Source: Sphingomonas sp. PP-CC-1A-547 (GTDB lineage: Bacteria > Pseudomonadota > Alphaproteobacteria > Sphingomonadales > Sphingomonadaceae). From it: a DNA stretch of 64,000 nucleotides. Below are positions 27,337-35,738 of this stretch, one piece after another. Made by a program: the position numbers and the translations under genes. The stretch covers positions 62,001 through 126,000 of the forward strand of contig NZ_RAPZ01000014.1 of the NCBI RefSeq assembly GCF_003610375.1, written 5' to 3'. The notes under the pieces are model-generated. The model had not been told where the DNA came from. It saw only the letters and a program-made list of their open reading frames with translations, and searched no databases. Position 1 is the stretch's first letter; the number at the start of each line of letters is the position of its first letter.

Positions 27337-28143
27337 TTACTCGACCGCCAGGATTACATGGCTGGCCTTGATCAACGCCAGTGCGCGGATGCCGATCTGC
27401 AGGTCGAGCGCCTCCGCGCTCTCCTTGGTCAACGTCGCGGTCAGCGTCTTGCCGAGCGTCAGTTCGAGCGTCACCTCGCTCGAAATCGCGCCGTCCTCCC
27501 GCGCGATCACGGTCCCCGCCAGCGTGTTGCGGGCCGACGTCCGCAGGCTCTCGTCGCCGCGTGCGAGGATAACGAAGCTCGACTTGATCAGCGCCAGCGC
27601 GGTCGCGCCCGGCACTAGTCCCAGATCCTCGGCGCTGCCGCGCGTGATCGTCGCGACGATCTCGACGCCATCCGCCACCGCCAGCGTAACCTCGGCATCG
27701 ATCGTCCCCGGCGTCACGCGCGACACGGTGCCGCGCAACACGTTGCGTGCGCTCGTCTTCATTCCGATTCCCCATAGCAGCGGCTTCAGCGACAGCCCGT
27801 TCGACACGCTAGCCTCGATCCGCGCCATCGCGCTGGCGAGCTCGGCCTCGGCGACCGCATAACCGTCGAGCACGGCCACGCCCGCCTCGGTGATCGGGCT
27901 CGCGCCACCGTCCTTGCCGCCCGCCGCAGGGAGCACGAGCGGGCGGTCGAACAGATTGTTCATCACCTGCACCGCGTCCCATGCCGCCTTGTAGCTGAGG
28001 CCGACGACCTTCGCGGCGCTGGTGATCGAGCCGCCGTCGCGGATCGCGCGGAGCAGCGCGATCCGGTCGGCACCGACGCGGCCGGTCTGGTCCTTGGCGA
28101 GCAGGATCGTGGCGTGGAGGGCGGGGTCCGGCGATAGCGTCAT
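27337..28143 (-). CDS. modE: ModE-type molybdate-responsive regulator with tandem Mop domains
   Basis: A 268-residue protein. The ATG at 28143 is chosen because GAGGGG lies 5 nt upstream. Residues about 22-112 form the ModE winged helix (VGADRIALLRAIRDGGSITS, then AAKVVGLSYKAAWDAVQVMN with NLFDRPLV). Two TOBE/Mop domains follow (about 129-195 and 202-268), each starting TSARN and ending ALALIK-S/A-x-x-VILA; these bind molybdate or tungstate. It is full length compared with E. coli ModE (262). It follows the TonB receptor gene by 14 nt, so the regulator is co-transcribed with a receptor whose promoter bears a ModE box. Confidence 0.93.
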   Translation of the reverse strand: MTLSPDPALHATILLAKDQTGRVGADRIALLRAIRDGGSITSAAKVVGLSYKAAWDAVQVMNNLFDRPLVLPAAGGKDGGASPITEAGVAVLDGYAVAEAELASAMARIEASVSNGLSLKPLLWGIGMKTSARNVLRGTVSRVTPGTIDAEVTLAVADGVEIVATITRGSAEDLGLVPGATALALIKSSFVILARGDESLRTSARNTLAGTVIAREDGAISSEVTLELTLGKTLTATLTKESAEALDLQIGIRALALIKASHVILAVE

Positions 28144-28157
28144 GGCCCCCCTCATAC

Positions 28158-30605
28158 CTACTGCTTGATGCGGAAGGTAAGCCCGATCGTGCGCGGGTCG
28201 CTCGGCGTGGCGAGGATCAGCCCCGAATTGCCCGCCTGGATCGTCACGTTCTGGATGTAGTCCTTGTTCAGCAGGTTGCGCGAGAAGACGGCGAGTTCCC
28301 AGCCGTTCTTCGAGCGGAAGCCGATGCTGCCGTTGACGATCGTATAGCCTTGGATGACCGTGAACGCCGAGCCCGAGGGATCGCCGAACTGGCGCGTGCG
28401 GGTGTTAGAGTCGACATGGACGAAGCCGCTGCCGATGTCGGCGATCGGCTGATTGTAGTCCGCGCCGAGCGTGTACGACCAGCGAGGCAGGCTCGAGAGC
28501 CGCTGGCCGCTGAGATCGCAGAACGCAGCAGTGTTGAAGATCCGTTCGATCGGGCAGGGGGCGGCCGGGTAGGAATTGAACTTGCCGTCCGCGTAGGCGA
28601 CGCTGCCGCGAAGCGAGAGGTTGCGCGTGACGAGCGCGGTCGCGTCCGCCTCGAAGCCGCGGACGGTGACCTTCGGGATGTTGGCGAGGTAGGTGCGCAA
28701 CGCCGCGGCGGCGCGCGTGTCGGTGACGTTCGCCTGGAAATCGGTGACGCGCGTGTAATAGCCGTCGACGTTGAAGATCAGGCGGTTGTCGAACAGCTGC
28801 GTCTTGAGGCCGATCTCGTAGGCGGTGTTCTTCTCGGGGCGCACCACGGCGGTGCTGATCGCGGGCTGGTTCTGGTCGTTGAGCGGAAGGCCAGACATGT
28901 TGATACCGCCCGATTTCTCGCCGCGCGCGTAGCTGGCGTAGGCGAGGACGTTATCGGTCGCCTGGTACGCGATGTTGCCGCGCCCCGTCAGCGCGCCGTC
29001 CTTGTCGCTGGCGGCGTAATTCTGGCCGCGCAGGATCGACAGCTTGGCCGCGTTCAACGCCGCGTTCGTGGTCTGGAGGCCGCCGAAGGTGAAGGTGTCG
29101 TACGTCCCCTCCTTCTCCTCATAAGTATAACGAAGCCCGCCGGTCAGGGTGAGGCGATCGACCGGCTTCCAGTTCACTTCGCCGAACGCCGCATAGCTGT
29201 CCGAGCGGAAATCGGTGCGGCCGTCGGTGCCGTAGCCGTCGAGCAGGTTGCTCGGGACGGCGGTTGCGGCGGCGCCGGTGCCCGTTGTCGTGCCGATCAG
29301 ATAGCGTGCGGCGGCGGGGCCGTAGATCGAGATCGGGCGGCCGATCACGCGCTGGCGGAAGAAGTAGAGTCCGCCGACGTAGCTCAGCTTATGGTCGCCG
29401 TTCGAGGCGAGGCGGAGTTCCTGGCTATACTGGTCCTGGCGCGAGGGGATGTGCTGTTCGGTCTGGATCGGGATGCCGGTATAATCGCGATCGTTGTCGG
29501 CATCCCAGTTCCAGAATCGCCAAGCGCTGACCGAGGTGAGCGTCGCACCACCGAGGTTCCAGTCGGCGATCACGCCGACGCCGCCCTCGTTGGTATCGAC
29601 GCCGAGTGCCGCATCGATATCGGTCTTGCGGTCGTACGGATTGGTGCTGGGCGGTGCGTAGTTGAACTGCGCGGCGAGGCCGGTCGGGCCGCCGAACTGT
29701 CGCGTGGCGGTGCGGAACACCGCGCCGCTGGCGCCGCTCGTCGGGCGGGTCGCGACATTGTAATAGACCTGCGTGCAGCAATTGCTCTGGAAGTTGGTAA
29801 AGTCGGCGCTGGCCTTCACCTGGAACACTTCCGAAGGGCGGAACAGCAATTGCCCGCGGATCGCCTGGTTGCCGATGGTGTTCTGGTCGCGGCCGGTGAC
29901 GACGTTGTCGATCACGCCATCGCGGCGCGTGCTGACCACTGACACGCGACCGGCGAGCGTGTCGCCGACGATCGGGCCTGAGACGGCGCCCTTCACCTGG
30001 AGGAAGTTGTAGCTCGCATAGCTGATCTCGGCCTCGCCCTGCGTCGTGAAGGTCGGGGCGCGGGTCGTGATGTTGATTGCGCCAGCGGTCGAGTTCTTGC
30101 CGAACAGCGTCCCCTGTGGACCGCGCAGCACCTCGACCTGCTCGATGTCGCTGAAGTCGAACGCGGCGGTGGCGGGGCGGGCGTGATAGACCTGGTCGAC
30201 ATAATAGCCGACGCCGGGTTCGAGCCCGTCATTGGCCTGGCTGACCGCCACGACGCTGCTGCCGAGCCCGCGGATCGTGAACGCGGTGTTGCGCGGGTTC
30301 GCCGAGCTGTAGTTCAGCGCGGGGACGAGCTGCGCCAGCTGCTGCGTGTTCACGGTGTAGGAGCGGTCGAGCAGCGCGCCACCGACAACGGACAGCGAAC
30401 CGGGGATTTTCTGAGCGTTTTCCGGGCGGCGGCGGGCGGTGACGGTCACTTCCATCGAGGTGTCGGAGTCGCCTGGCTGTACGACGCTGCCTTCGGTGCG
30501 AGCCTGTTCCGGATTGGCGGCGCTGGTCTGCGCGGCTGCCATCATTGGCAGGCACGTCGTTGCCAGCAGCACGGCAGTCAGCCGCGCGAAGTCATGTCCC
30601 CGCAT
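28158..30605 (-). CDS. TonB-dependent receptor, predicted molybdate or molybdenum-complex uptake
   Basis: An 815-residue outer-membrane receptor. The ATG at 30605 has AAGGGG at 8-nt spacing; a GTG 9 nt earlier is less likely. A signal peptide ends near AAAQ. The TonB-box region is about SMEVTVTARRRPENAQKIPG, followed by a plug with IRGLGSS, GYYVDQVYHARP and VEVLRGPQGTLFGKNSTAGAINI. The barrel ends in a C-terminal IGLTFRIKQ strand. The subfamily usually imports siderophores or other small complexes. Specificity is inferred from context: a ModE box directly upstream and modE 14 nt downstream. No modABC genes are in the window. Confidence 0.9.
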   Translation of the reverse strand: MRGHDFARLTAVLLATTCLPMMAAAQTSAANPEQARTEGSVVQPGDSDTSMEVTVTARRRPENAQKIPGSLSVVGGALLDRSYTVNTQQLAQLVPALNYSSANPRNTAFTIRGLGSSVVAVSQANDGLEPGVGYYVDQVYHARPATAAFDFSDIEQVEVLRGPQGTLFGKNSTAGAINITTRAPTFTTQGEAEISYASYNFLQVKGAVSGPIVGDTLAGRVSVVSTRRDGVIDNVVTGRDQNTIGNQAIRGQLLFRPSEVFQVKASADFTNFQSNCCTQVYYNVATRPTSGASGAVFRTATRQFGGPTGLAAQFNYAPPSTNPYDRKTDIDAALGVDTNEGGVGVIADWNLGGATLTSVSAWRFWNWDADNDRDYTGIPIQTEQHIPSRQDQYSQELRLASNGDHKLSYVGGLYFFRQRVIGRPISIYGPAAARYLIGTTTGTGAAATAVPSNLLDGYGTDGRTDFRSDSYAAFGEVNWKPVDRLTLTGGLRYTYEEKEGTYDTFTFGGLQTTNAALNAAKLSILRGQNYAASDKDGALTGRGNIAYQATDNVLAYASYARGEKSGGINMSGLPLNDQNQPAISTAVVRPEKNTAYEIGLKTQLFDNRLIFNVDGYYTRVTDFQANVTDTRAAAALRTYLANIPKVTVRGFEADATALVTRNLSLRGSVAYADGKFNSYPAAPCPIERIFNTAAFCDLSGQRLSSLPRWSYTLGADYNQPIADIGSGFVHVDSNTRTRQFGDPSGSAFTVIQGYTIVNGSIGFRSKNGWELAVFSRNLLNKDYIQNVTIQAGNSGLILATPSDPRTIGLTFRIKQ

Positions 30606-30619
30606 TGTCGTCACCCCTT

Positions 30620-30644
30620 CGTTATATAGTCGAGCTACATAACG
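30620..30644. promoter_or_regulatory. ModE-box operator upstream of the TonB receptor operon
   Basis: The forward strand reads CGTTATATAG, a 5-nt spacer TCGAG, then CTACATAACG. The arms match in 9 of 10 positions as inverted repeats and agree with the known ModE consensus (CGNTATAT...ATATNNCG type). It ends 15 nt before the start codon, directly next to the Shine-Dalgarno, and a TATATA within it could be the -10 element. Binding there by molybdate-loaded ModE would block transcription. Confidence 0.8.
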
Positions 30645-30700
30645 AGAAGTTTCGAAACGGGTAGAGGGATTTGCGGACGCGCACGCACGCGCAACCGCAT

Positions 30701-30806
30701 ACCACCCCGGCGAAGGCCGGGGCCCAATTGGGGGACGACGCTTGGCGGGCGTCGGATGCCGTTACTGCGACCTTTCCAATTGGGCCCCGGCCTTCGCCGG
30801 GGTGGA
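30701..30806. repeat. Palindromic repeat, family A, copy 4
   Basis: The left arm CACCCCGGCGAAGGCCGGGG with CCCAATTGG starts at 30702; the right arm CCAATTGGGCCCCGGCCTTC with GCCGGGGTGG ends at 30805. The arms are perfectly complementary over about 29 nt. It lies just after the tmk stop and upstream of the TonB receptor promoter. Confidence 0.88.
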
Positions 30807-30816
30807 GGCAGCGGTG

Positions 30817-31476
30817 TTAGGCGAGGAGGGCGACGATCTCGGCGGCAATCTCTGCCGGCAACCGCGACGTGCCGTCCGCGACCGTCGACACCGTCGCCCA
30901 GCGGCCTAACAGCCCAGCCTCGGCCATCGCCGCGTAGTTCGTCCGCACCCGATCCTGCAGTCCGGTATCCGCCTCGTACGCGTCGAACGCATCGTCGGTG
31001 TAAGACCGCTTGCGCTTCTTCATGATCAGCCCGCGTGCGATCGCGGCCGGCGTGTCGAGATACACCGACAGGTCTGGCTTCGGCAGAGCGAACGACCCCG
31101 TCTCCAAATCCGCGATCCACGTCATCATCGCGTCCGCCTCGTCCGCCAGAACCTGCGCCGCCTGATAGGCCATGTTCGAGGCGATATACCGGTCGAACAC
31201 GACCACGTCGTTCGCCGCCATCGTCGCCAGCAGGTGCTCCCGCGACTCCATCCGGTCGAGCGCATACAGCACCGCCGCCGCCCTGGGCGACGTGCCACGC
31301 GGCAGGGTGCCCGCCAGCATCGCGCCCAGCGCCCAGCCGCCGACCGTCTCGGTATAGCGCGGGAACGACACGACGTCGGCGGTGCGGCCGGCGGCGCGCA
31401 ACTGCTCGACCACCAGTGCCGATGCGGTGGCCTTGCCCGCGCCATCGGCGCCTTCGATTGCCAGGAGAAAACTCAT
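30817..31476 (-). CDS. tmk: dTMP kinase (thymidylate kinase), variant Walker A
   Basis: A 219-residue cytoplasmic kinase phosphorylating dTMP to dTDP. It has the tmk signature set: N-terminal LLAIEGADGAGKAT, SFPRYTETVGGW, the DRY motif VVFDRYIASNMAYQ (Asp95), LPKPDLSVYLDTP, and a basic lid KKRKRSYTDDAFD. The Walker A lysine (Lys15) is followed by Ala16 instead of Ser/Thr, resembling the Arg seen in mycobacterial Tmk rather than E. coli Tmk. It is the last gene of the mprF operon, 19 nt after mprF, and not beside holB as is common. It could be a second, divergent tmk copy. Confidence 0.88.
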   Translation of the reverse strand: MSFLLAIEGADGAGKATASALVVEQLRAAGRTADVVSFPRYTETVGGWALGAMLAGTLPRGTSPRAAAVLYALDRMESREHLLATMAANDVVVFDRYIASNMAYQAAQVLADEADAMMTWIADLETGSFALPKPDLSVYLDTPAAIARGLIMKKRKRSYTDDAFDAYEADTGLQDRVRTNYAAMAEAGLLGRWATVSTVADGTSRLPAEIAAEIVALLA

Positions 31477-31495
31477 CTCTTCGCCCTAGCAAGGC

Positions 31496-34042
31496 TTACC
31501 GGCTCACCAAAGCCCGCAAATCGATCAGCCCGCGCAGCAACGACGTGCCGCCCGGCGAGGCGATGTAGCGCGGCGTCCAGTTCGGCCTGAACTTCTCCTT
31601 GTACGCCCGCAGGCCCGCGAACCCGTAGAAGCGCTCGCCGTGGCGGAACAGGAAGGCCGCCACCTTCGACCAGGTCGGTGACAGCCGCCGCGCCTCGATC
31701 CCCGACAGCGGCGCCATCCCGAGCGAGAAATTGCGATAGCCATGCTCGTGGCCCCACAGCATCAGCCGCGTGAACAGGAAGTCCATGCCCCCCTGTGGCA
31801 TGTCCTCGGCGTGACGCATCAGGTCGACCGACAGCTCCTGCCTGTTCGGCGTGCCCCAGACGTTGGCGAAGGCGACGATCCTGCCCTTGATCCGCACCAC
31901 CGCGCAGTCGAACTTCGCCATGTATCCCGGCTCGAACCGACCGACGCTGAAGCTCTTCTCGGCATGATCCTTGTCGGCGAGCCACCAGTCGGAGATCGCC
32001 TGGAGTTCGGGGATGATCGCCGACATCGCGCCGGCTGGCACGACCGCGAACTCCGCGCCCGCCCGTTCGGCGACACGGCTGGCCTTCCGCACGCTGCGCA
32101 TCTCGGGCGTCTCCAGCGTGAAGCCGTCCAGTTCGACCGTCGCCTCTTCGCCGTATTTGACCAGCTTCAGCCCCATCTCGATCGCGATCGGCACGATGCG
32201 CAGGCCGATCTGATACAGCAGCAACCGTCCCTGCGCGGCGTCGGCGCGGGCGCGGATCGCCCATAACAGCTCGGACCATGCCTCGCTCGGACCGACCGGA
32301 TCGCCGAGCACGATCCAGCTCGCGCCCTTGACCTGATACATCAGGAACGCGTCGCCGCTGTCCGAGACCAGGAAGCGCTTGTCGCCAGTAAATGCGAGCA
32401 TCGCGTCGGTGCGGTCGGCATGCGCGAGCGCGGCGGTCGCGACGTCGTCGGGCAGCATGTCGTGCACCATCGGCACGGGTGCTGCCGCGAACAGCCGCCA
32501 GATCGCCGCGCCGATCAGCAGCAGACCGACCGCGAGGCTGGTGCGCAGGAACCGCGAGGCGTTGGCGTTGGTCTCGAACTGCCACCACAGGTCGCTCGAA
32601 TAGCCGACGCGGCGATAGGCGAAGAAGCCGATCAACACCGACAGCCCGATCGCGGCACCGACGCCGACCAGCCATTCGGGCGACAGCGGCTCCGCGGTCA
32701 GCCGCGTCCGCCGGTAGAACGCCGCGCGCGTCCATTGCAGCGCGGCGGCGGTCAGCAGCAGGATCGTCGCCTCTTCGTAGTCGAGGCCCTTGGCGATCGA
32801 CAGCACCGCGCCTGCGACGAGCAACGTCCGCGCCGCCCAGAATGCGCCGTCGAGCCGCCGGTACAGGCCAAGCGCGACCAGCAGCAGCATCACGCCGACG
32901 AGGCTCGCCGCGACATGCGCCATCTCGCTGATCGGCAGTGGGAGGATCGTTGCGAGTGTGTCCATGCGACCCGGCGCAGCGGGGAGCGCGCCCGATACGA
33001 GCAGCATCGCGCCACTGAGGAACACCAGCACGCCCAGCAGCAAGGGTGCTAGCGGCAGCGCGATCGTCAGCGGATCGGTGCCTCGCCCACGCCACTGACG
33101 TCCCTCGTGGAACGCCATCAGTACCGCTGCCAGGATCAGCGGCGCGACGTAATAGATGATGCGGTAGGCCAGCAGCGCGGCGAGGACCGTCGCATTGTCC
33201 TGCGGCATCGTCGCGATGATCACCGCCTCGAACACGCCGAGCCCGCCTGGCACATGGCTGATCAACGCAACGACGATCGCTACCGCGTAGCCGAGGAACA
33301 GCACCGGATAGAGCTCGGGCGAGGCATTGGGGAGCAGCACGAACAACGCCGCACTCGCCGCCGCCAGGTCGACCGTCGAGACCAGCAGGAGCGCGAGCGC
33401 CTGCCGCCAGTTCGGCAACGGCAGCCGCCAGCCGAGCAGCCCGATCGATCCACCCTGGCGGTGACGCAGGACGATCCCCAGCATGACGAGCGGGATGACG
33501 ATGCCGACGCTGCGCTCGAGCAAAGGCGGCATCGTCCACTTCACGATCGGTAGCGTCCCCGGATGGATCGCCATCGACAGGCACGCGACCGTGATGACCC
33601 CCGCCCAGAACGTCACGCCGGCTATCAGCACGACGCGCGCCACGGCGGCTTCGTCTAGCCCGGCGCGGCTATACACGCGGTATCGCGCCGATCCGCCGGT
33701 CAGCATGGCGAGCCCTAGATTGTGGCTGATCGTATAGCTTGTGAACGACGCGACCGCAGCTGTGCGCCACGGCAGCGGGTGGCCGATCACTTTCAGCGCG
33801 ATCGAATCGTAGAAGGTCAGCGCGATATAGCTGACGACAGTCAGCCCGATTGCGACCGAGAGCTGCGACCAGCCGAGCGCGGAGAACGCTGCGCGCACTT
33901 CGGATAGACGAATTTCGGCGGTCAGCTTGTGGATCGCAGCGAAGCCAAGCACCGCGACGATGAGTACCGCCAGCGCGATTAGCGTGCCGCGGCGATGCGC
34001 GATCCAGTCGCGGGTCCGGATGATCAACGGACGAGTCGTCAT
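31496..34042 (-). CDS. mprF: Bifunctional lysylphosphatidylglycerol flippase/synthetase MprF (LpiA)
   Basis: An 848-residue inner-membrane protein. The N-terminal two thirds are hydrophobic (about 14 helices) and contain the flippase core (FTSYTISHNLGLAMLTGGSARYRVYSRAGL, VPGGLGVFEAVI). The C-terminal ~330 residues form the DUF2156 aminoacyl-transferase domain (FLVSDSGDAFLMYQVKGASWIVLGDPVG, GRIVAFANVWGTP, FRPNWTPRYIAS). MprF uses Lys-tRNA to make lysyl-phosphatidylglycerol and flips it outward, lowering surface charge against cationic peptides. The start at 34042 lies 4 nt after the DUF2147 stop. The upstream AcvB-like gene encodes the likely opposing hydrolase, as in Agrobacterium and Rhizobium. 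Confidence 0.95.
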   Translation of the reverse strand: MTTRPLIIRTRDWIAHRRGTLIALAVLIVAVLGFAAIHKLTAEIRLSEVRAAFSALGWSQLSVAIGLTVVSYIALTFYDSIALKVIGHPLPWRTAAVASFTSYTISHNLGLAMLTGGSARYRVYSRAGLDEAAVARVVLIAGVTFWAGVITVACLSMAIHPGTLPIVKWTMPPLLERSVGIVIPLVMLGIVLRHRQGGSIGLLGWRLPLPNWRQALALLLVSTVDLAAASAALFVLLPNASPELYPVLFLGYAVAIVVALISHVPGGLGVFEAVIIATMPQDNATVLAALLAYRIIYYVAPLILAAVLMAFHEGRQWRGRGTDPLTIALPLAPLLLGVLVFLSGAMLLVSGALPAAPGRMDTLATILPLPISEMAHVAASLVGVMLLLVALGLYRRLDGAFWAARTLLVAGAVLSIAKGLDYEEATILLLTAAALQWTRAAFYRRTRLTAEPLSPEWLVGVGAAIGLSVLIGFFAYRRVGYSSDLWWQFETNANASRFLRTSLAVGLLLIGAAIWRLFAAAPVPMVHDMLPDDVATAALAHADRTDAMLAFTGDKRFLVSDSGDAFLMYQVKGASWIVLGDPVGPSEAWSELLWAIRARADAAQGRLLLYQIGLRIVPIAIEMGLKLVKYGEEATVELDGFTLETPEMRSVRKASRVAERAGAEFAVVPAGAMSAIIPELQAISDWWLADKDHAEKSFSVGRFEPGYMAKFDCAVVRIKGRIVAFANVWGTPNRQELSVDLMRHAEDMPQGGMDFLFTRLMLWGHEHGYRNFSLGMAPLSGIEARRLSPTWSKVAAFLFRHGERFYGFAGLRAYKEKFRPNWTPRYIASPGGTSLLRGLIDLRALVSR

Positions 34043-34046
34043 CGGG

Positions 34047-34433
34047 TCAACCGCGGTGCCAGGTCTGCGTCTTGCACAGGAACCCGCCGATCAGGCAGCC
34101 TTTCACGTCGATCGTATTCGCGTCGACCAGCGTCAGCGTCGACCCGAAGGTGCGGCCCATGTCGGGGACGAAGATCTGGCCCGACCATTTCCTGCGGCCG
34201 CTAGGGCGATATTCGCGGAGCAAGGCGGTGCCGATCAGTTTCGGCGTGCCGCCATCGCGGGCGTCGGCCTGCGCCTCGTCGCTGGCGCGCACCACCCAGC
34301 CGCACAGCCTGTCCCCGCAGGCGCCGGTCTTCACGGCCACGCTGTTCTTCGGATTGTGCCAGGTGCCTTCCACGGGGGAAGCAGGGGCCGGGCTGCCCAC
34401 GGCCATCGCGAGCGCCATCATCACAGGAATCAT
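34047..34433 (-). CDS. DUF2147 exported protein in the mprF operon
   Basis: A 128-residue protein with a signal peptide (MIPVMMALAMAVGSPAPA). The DUF2147 domain starts VEGTWHNPKNSVAVKTGACGDRLCGWVVRA and includes TALLREYRPSGRRKWSGQIFVPDMGRTFGSTLTL and VKGCLIGGFLCKTQTWHR, with four cysteines that may pair. The family is a small periplasmic beta-rich domain of unknown function. It sits between the VirJ/AcvB-like gene (10 nt upstream) and mprF (4 nt downstream), so a role in envelope lipid modification is possible. Confidence 0.88.
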   Translation of the reverse strand: MIPVMMALAMAVGSPAPASPVEGTWHNPKNSVAVKTGACGDRLCGWVVRASDEAQADARDGGTPKLIGTALLREYRPSGRRKWSGQIFVPDMGRTFGSTLTLVDANTIDVKGCLIGGFLCKTQTWHRG

Positions 34434-34443
34434 CGGTCGATCC

Positions 34444-35145
34444 TCAATCCGCGAAAACGAACCGCGCCAGCACCTCGTAGAGCGCATCGGCGTCGCGGTG
34501 AAGCGGGTGTCCGCCCGGCAACGCGATCCGCGTCGCGTTGGCCTGGGTCAGCAACGGACACAGGCTGCCGACTTCCTCCACGCCCTGGACGCATAGCAAA
34601 GGTGCCCAGGTCAGCCGGCGCGCGGTCGGCATCGCATCGACGGTCGGGGTCCAGAGATCGAACACCTCGCTCGGCGAGGCGCGGAACTGGACGTTGTCCT
34701 CGGGCACGATCAGCGCGACCTTGGCGATTTTTGCGCGCAGTTCGGGGGCAAGGTCGACCAGACCATCATGCAACATGTCCGCGCCGAACGACTGGCCGAT
34801 CAGCACCACCCGGTCGGCATGGCCGAGCCGCAATGCGCGCTGTTCTGCGCGCGCGATCAGCGTCGTGATGTCCGCCGGCGTCCGCGTCGTGCGCAGATAG
34901 GTCAGCGTGTTGACCGCGACCACCGGCACGCCGTCCGCCGCCAGCCGTCGCGCGATCTGGGGCGCCATGCCGATCCTGTAGCCGAGATCGCCGGTGAGGA
35001 GGACAACGGCGAACGGCCGTTGCGGCTTGGTAGGATGGACATCGGTAAATAATGGCCCACCGAAATAGCCGAGCCAGCTCATGAAGCCGGCCGCAGCAAT
35101 GGCGGCCATGAGCAGCGCGAGCAGGGACCGGTAGAGCCACGTCAT
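34444..35145 (-). CDS. VirJ/AcvB-family periplasmic hydrolase (probable lysyl-PG hydrolase)
   Basis: A 233-residue protein starting at 35145, where a hydrophobic anchor or signal follows (YRSLLALLMAAIAAAGFM). The alpha/beta-hydrolase domain has FAVVLLTGDLGYRIGMAPQIARRLAADGVPVVAVNTLTYL, the nucleophile motif VLIGQSFGADML with Ser119, and the C-terminal LPGGHPLHRDADALY with a likely catalytic His. VirJ/AcvB proteins start with this GD-G block. In Agrobacterium AcvB hydrolyses lysyl-phosphatidylglycerol and is encoded with lpiA/mprF, exactly the neighbour here. It has only the C-terminal (VirJ-like) half of AcvB. The operon order is virJ-like, DUF2147, mprF, tmk. Confidence 0.85.
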   Translation of the reverse strand: MTWLYRSLLALLMAAIAAAGFMSWLGYFGGPLFTDVHPTKPQRPFAVVLLTGDLGYRIGMAPQIARRLAADGVPVVAVNTLTYLRTTRTPADITTLIARAEQRALRLGHADRVVLIGQSFGADMLHDGLVDLAPELRAKIAKVALIVPEDNVQFRASPSEVFDLWTPTVDAMPTARRLTWAPLLCVQGVEEVGSLCPLLTQANATRIALPGGHPLHRDADALYEVLARFVFAD

Positions 35146-35212
35146 CCGCAACCGATTGCGCCCGGGCGGGTGATGGGCACGTGGAGCGATAGTGAAGTTT
35201 TCTTCACGCACT

Positions 35213-35327
35213 GCTCCCATCCTTGGAAGGGAGGGGCTGGGGGTGGGTTGGCGCGCTCGTGCCGTAACGGTCTGATATGCGGAAACCGACCCACCCCCGA
35301 CCCCTCCCTTCCAGGGAGGGGGGAGGA
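35213..35327. repeat. Palindromic repeat, family B, copy 2
   Basis: CTCCCATCCTTGGAAGGGAG with GGGCTGGGGGTGGG on the left and CCCACCCCCGACCCCTCCC with TTCCAGGGAGGGGGGAGG on the right. It fills the gap between the promoter region of the mprF operon and the end of the chorismate mutase gene. Confidence 0.85.
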
Positions 35328-35340
35328 ACCATCTCGCCCC

Positions 35341-35628
35341 TCAAACCGGATCGTGCGCGAGCCGTTCGTGATGCCGGATCACTTCGTCGATGATGAAGCG
35401 CAGGAATTTTTCGGAAAACTCGGGATCGAGCTGCGCTTCCGCCGCCAGATGCCGCAATCGGGCGATCTGGCGTTCCTCGCGACCCGGATCCGCGGGGGGC
35501 AGGCCGTGCGTCGCCTTGTGCCGGCCGACCGCCTGCGTGACCTTGAAGCGCTCGGCGAGCATGTGGATCAGCGCCGCATCGATATTGTCGATGCTCTGGC
35601 GGTATCCGTTGAGCAGGTCGTCAGCCAT
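35341..35628 (-). CDS. Chorismate mutase (AroQ type)
   Basis: A 95-residue all-helical monofunctional AroQ mutase, converting chorismate to prephenate for Phe/Tyr synthesis. The start at 35628 gives MADDLLNGYRQSIDNIDAAL; longer starts are not conserved. The active-site residues expected are present: Arg10 in GYRQSIDNID, Arg27 in LAERFKVTQAVGRHK with Lys38, and EERQIARLRHLAAEAQLD. It ends at a family B repeat. It is divergent from the polyprenyl synthase gene (110 nt gap). Confidence 0.92.
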   Translation of the reverse strand: MADDLLNGYRQSIDNIDAALIHMLAERFKVTQAVGRHKATHGLPPADPGREERQIARLRHLAAEAQLDPEFSEKFLRFIIDEVIRHHERLAHDPV

Positions 35629-35738
35629 CCACGCACCCCTTTCGTTGGTTCGGCGCGCCTTTTGCGGGCGCGGATCGCGAACGGCAAGAGGCGGCAAGGG
35701 TTGCTTTGCAGGGGCATAGGCGTCAGAGGCTCGGGAAG

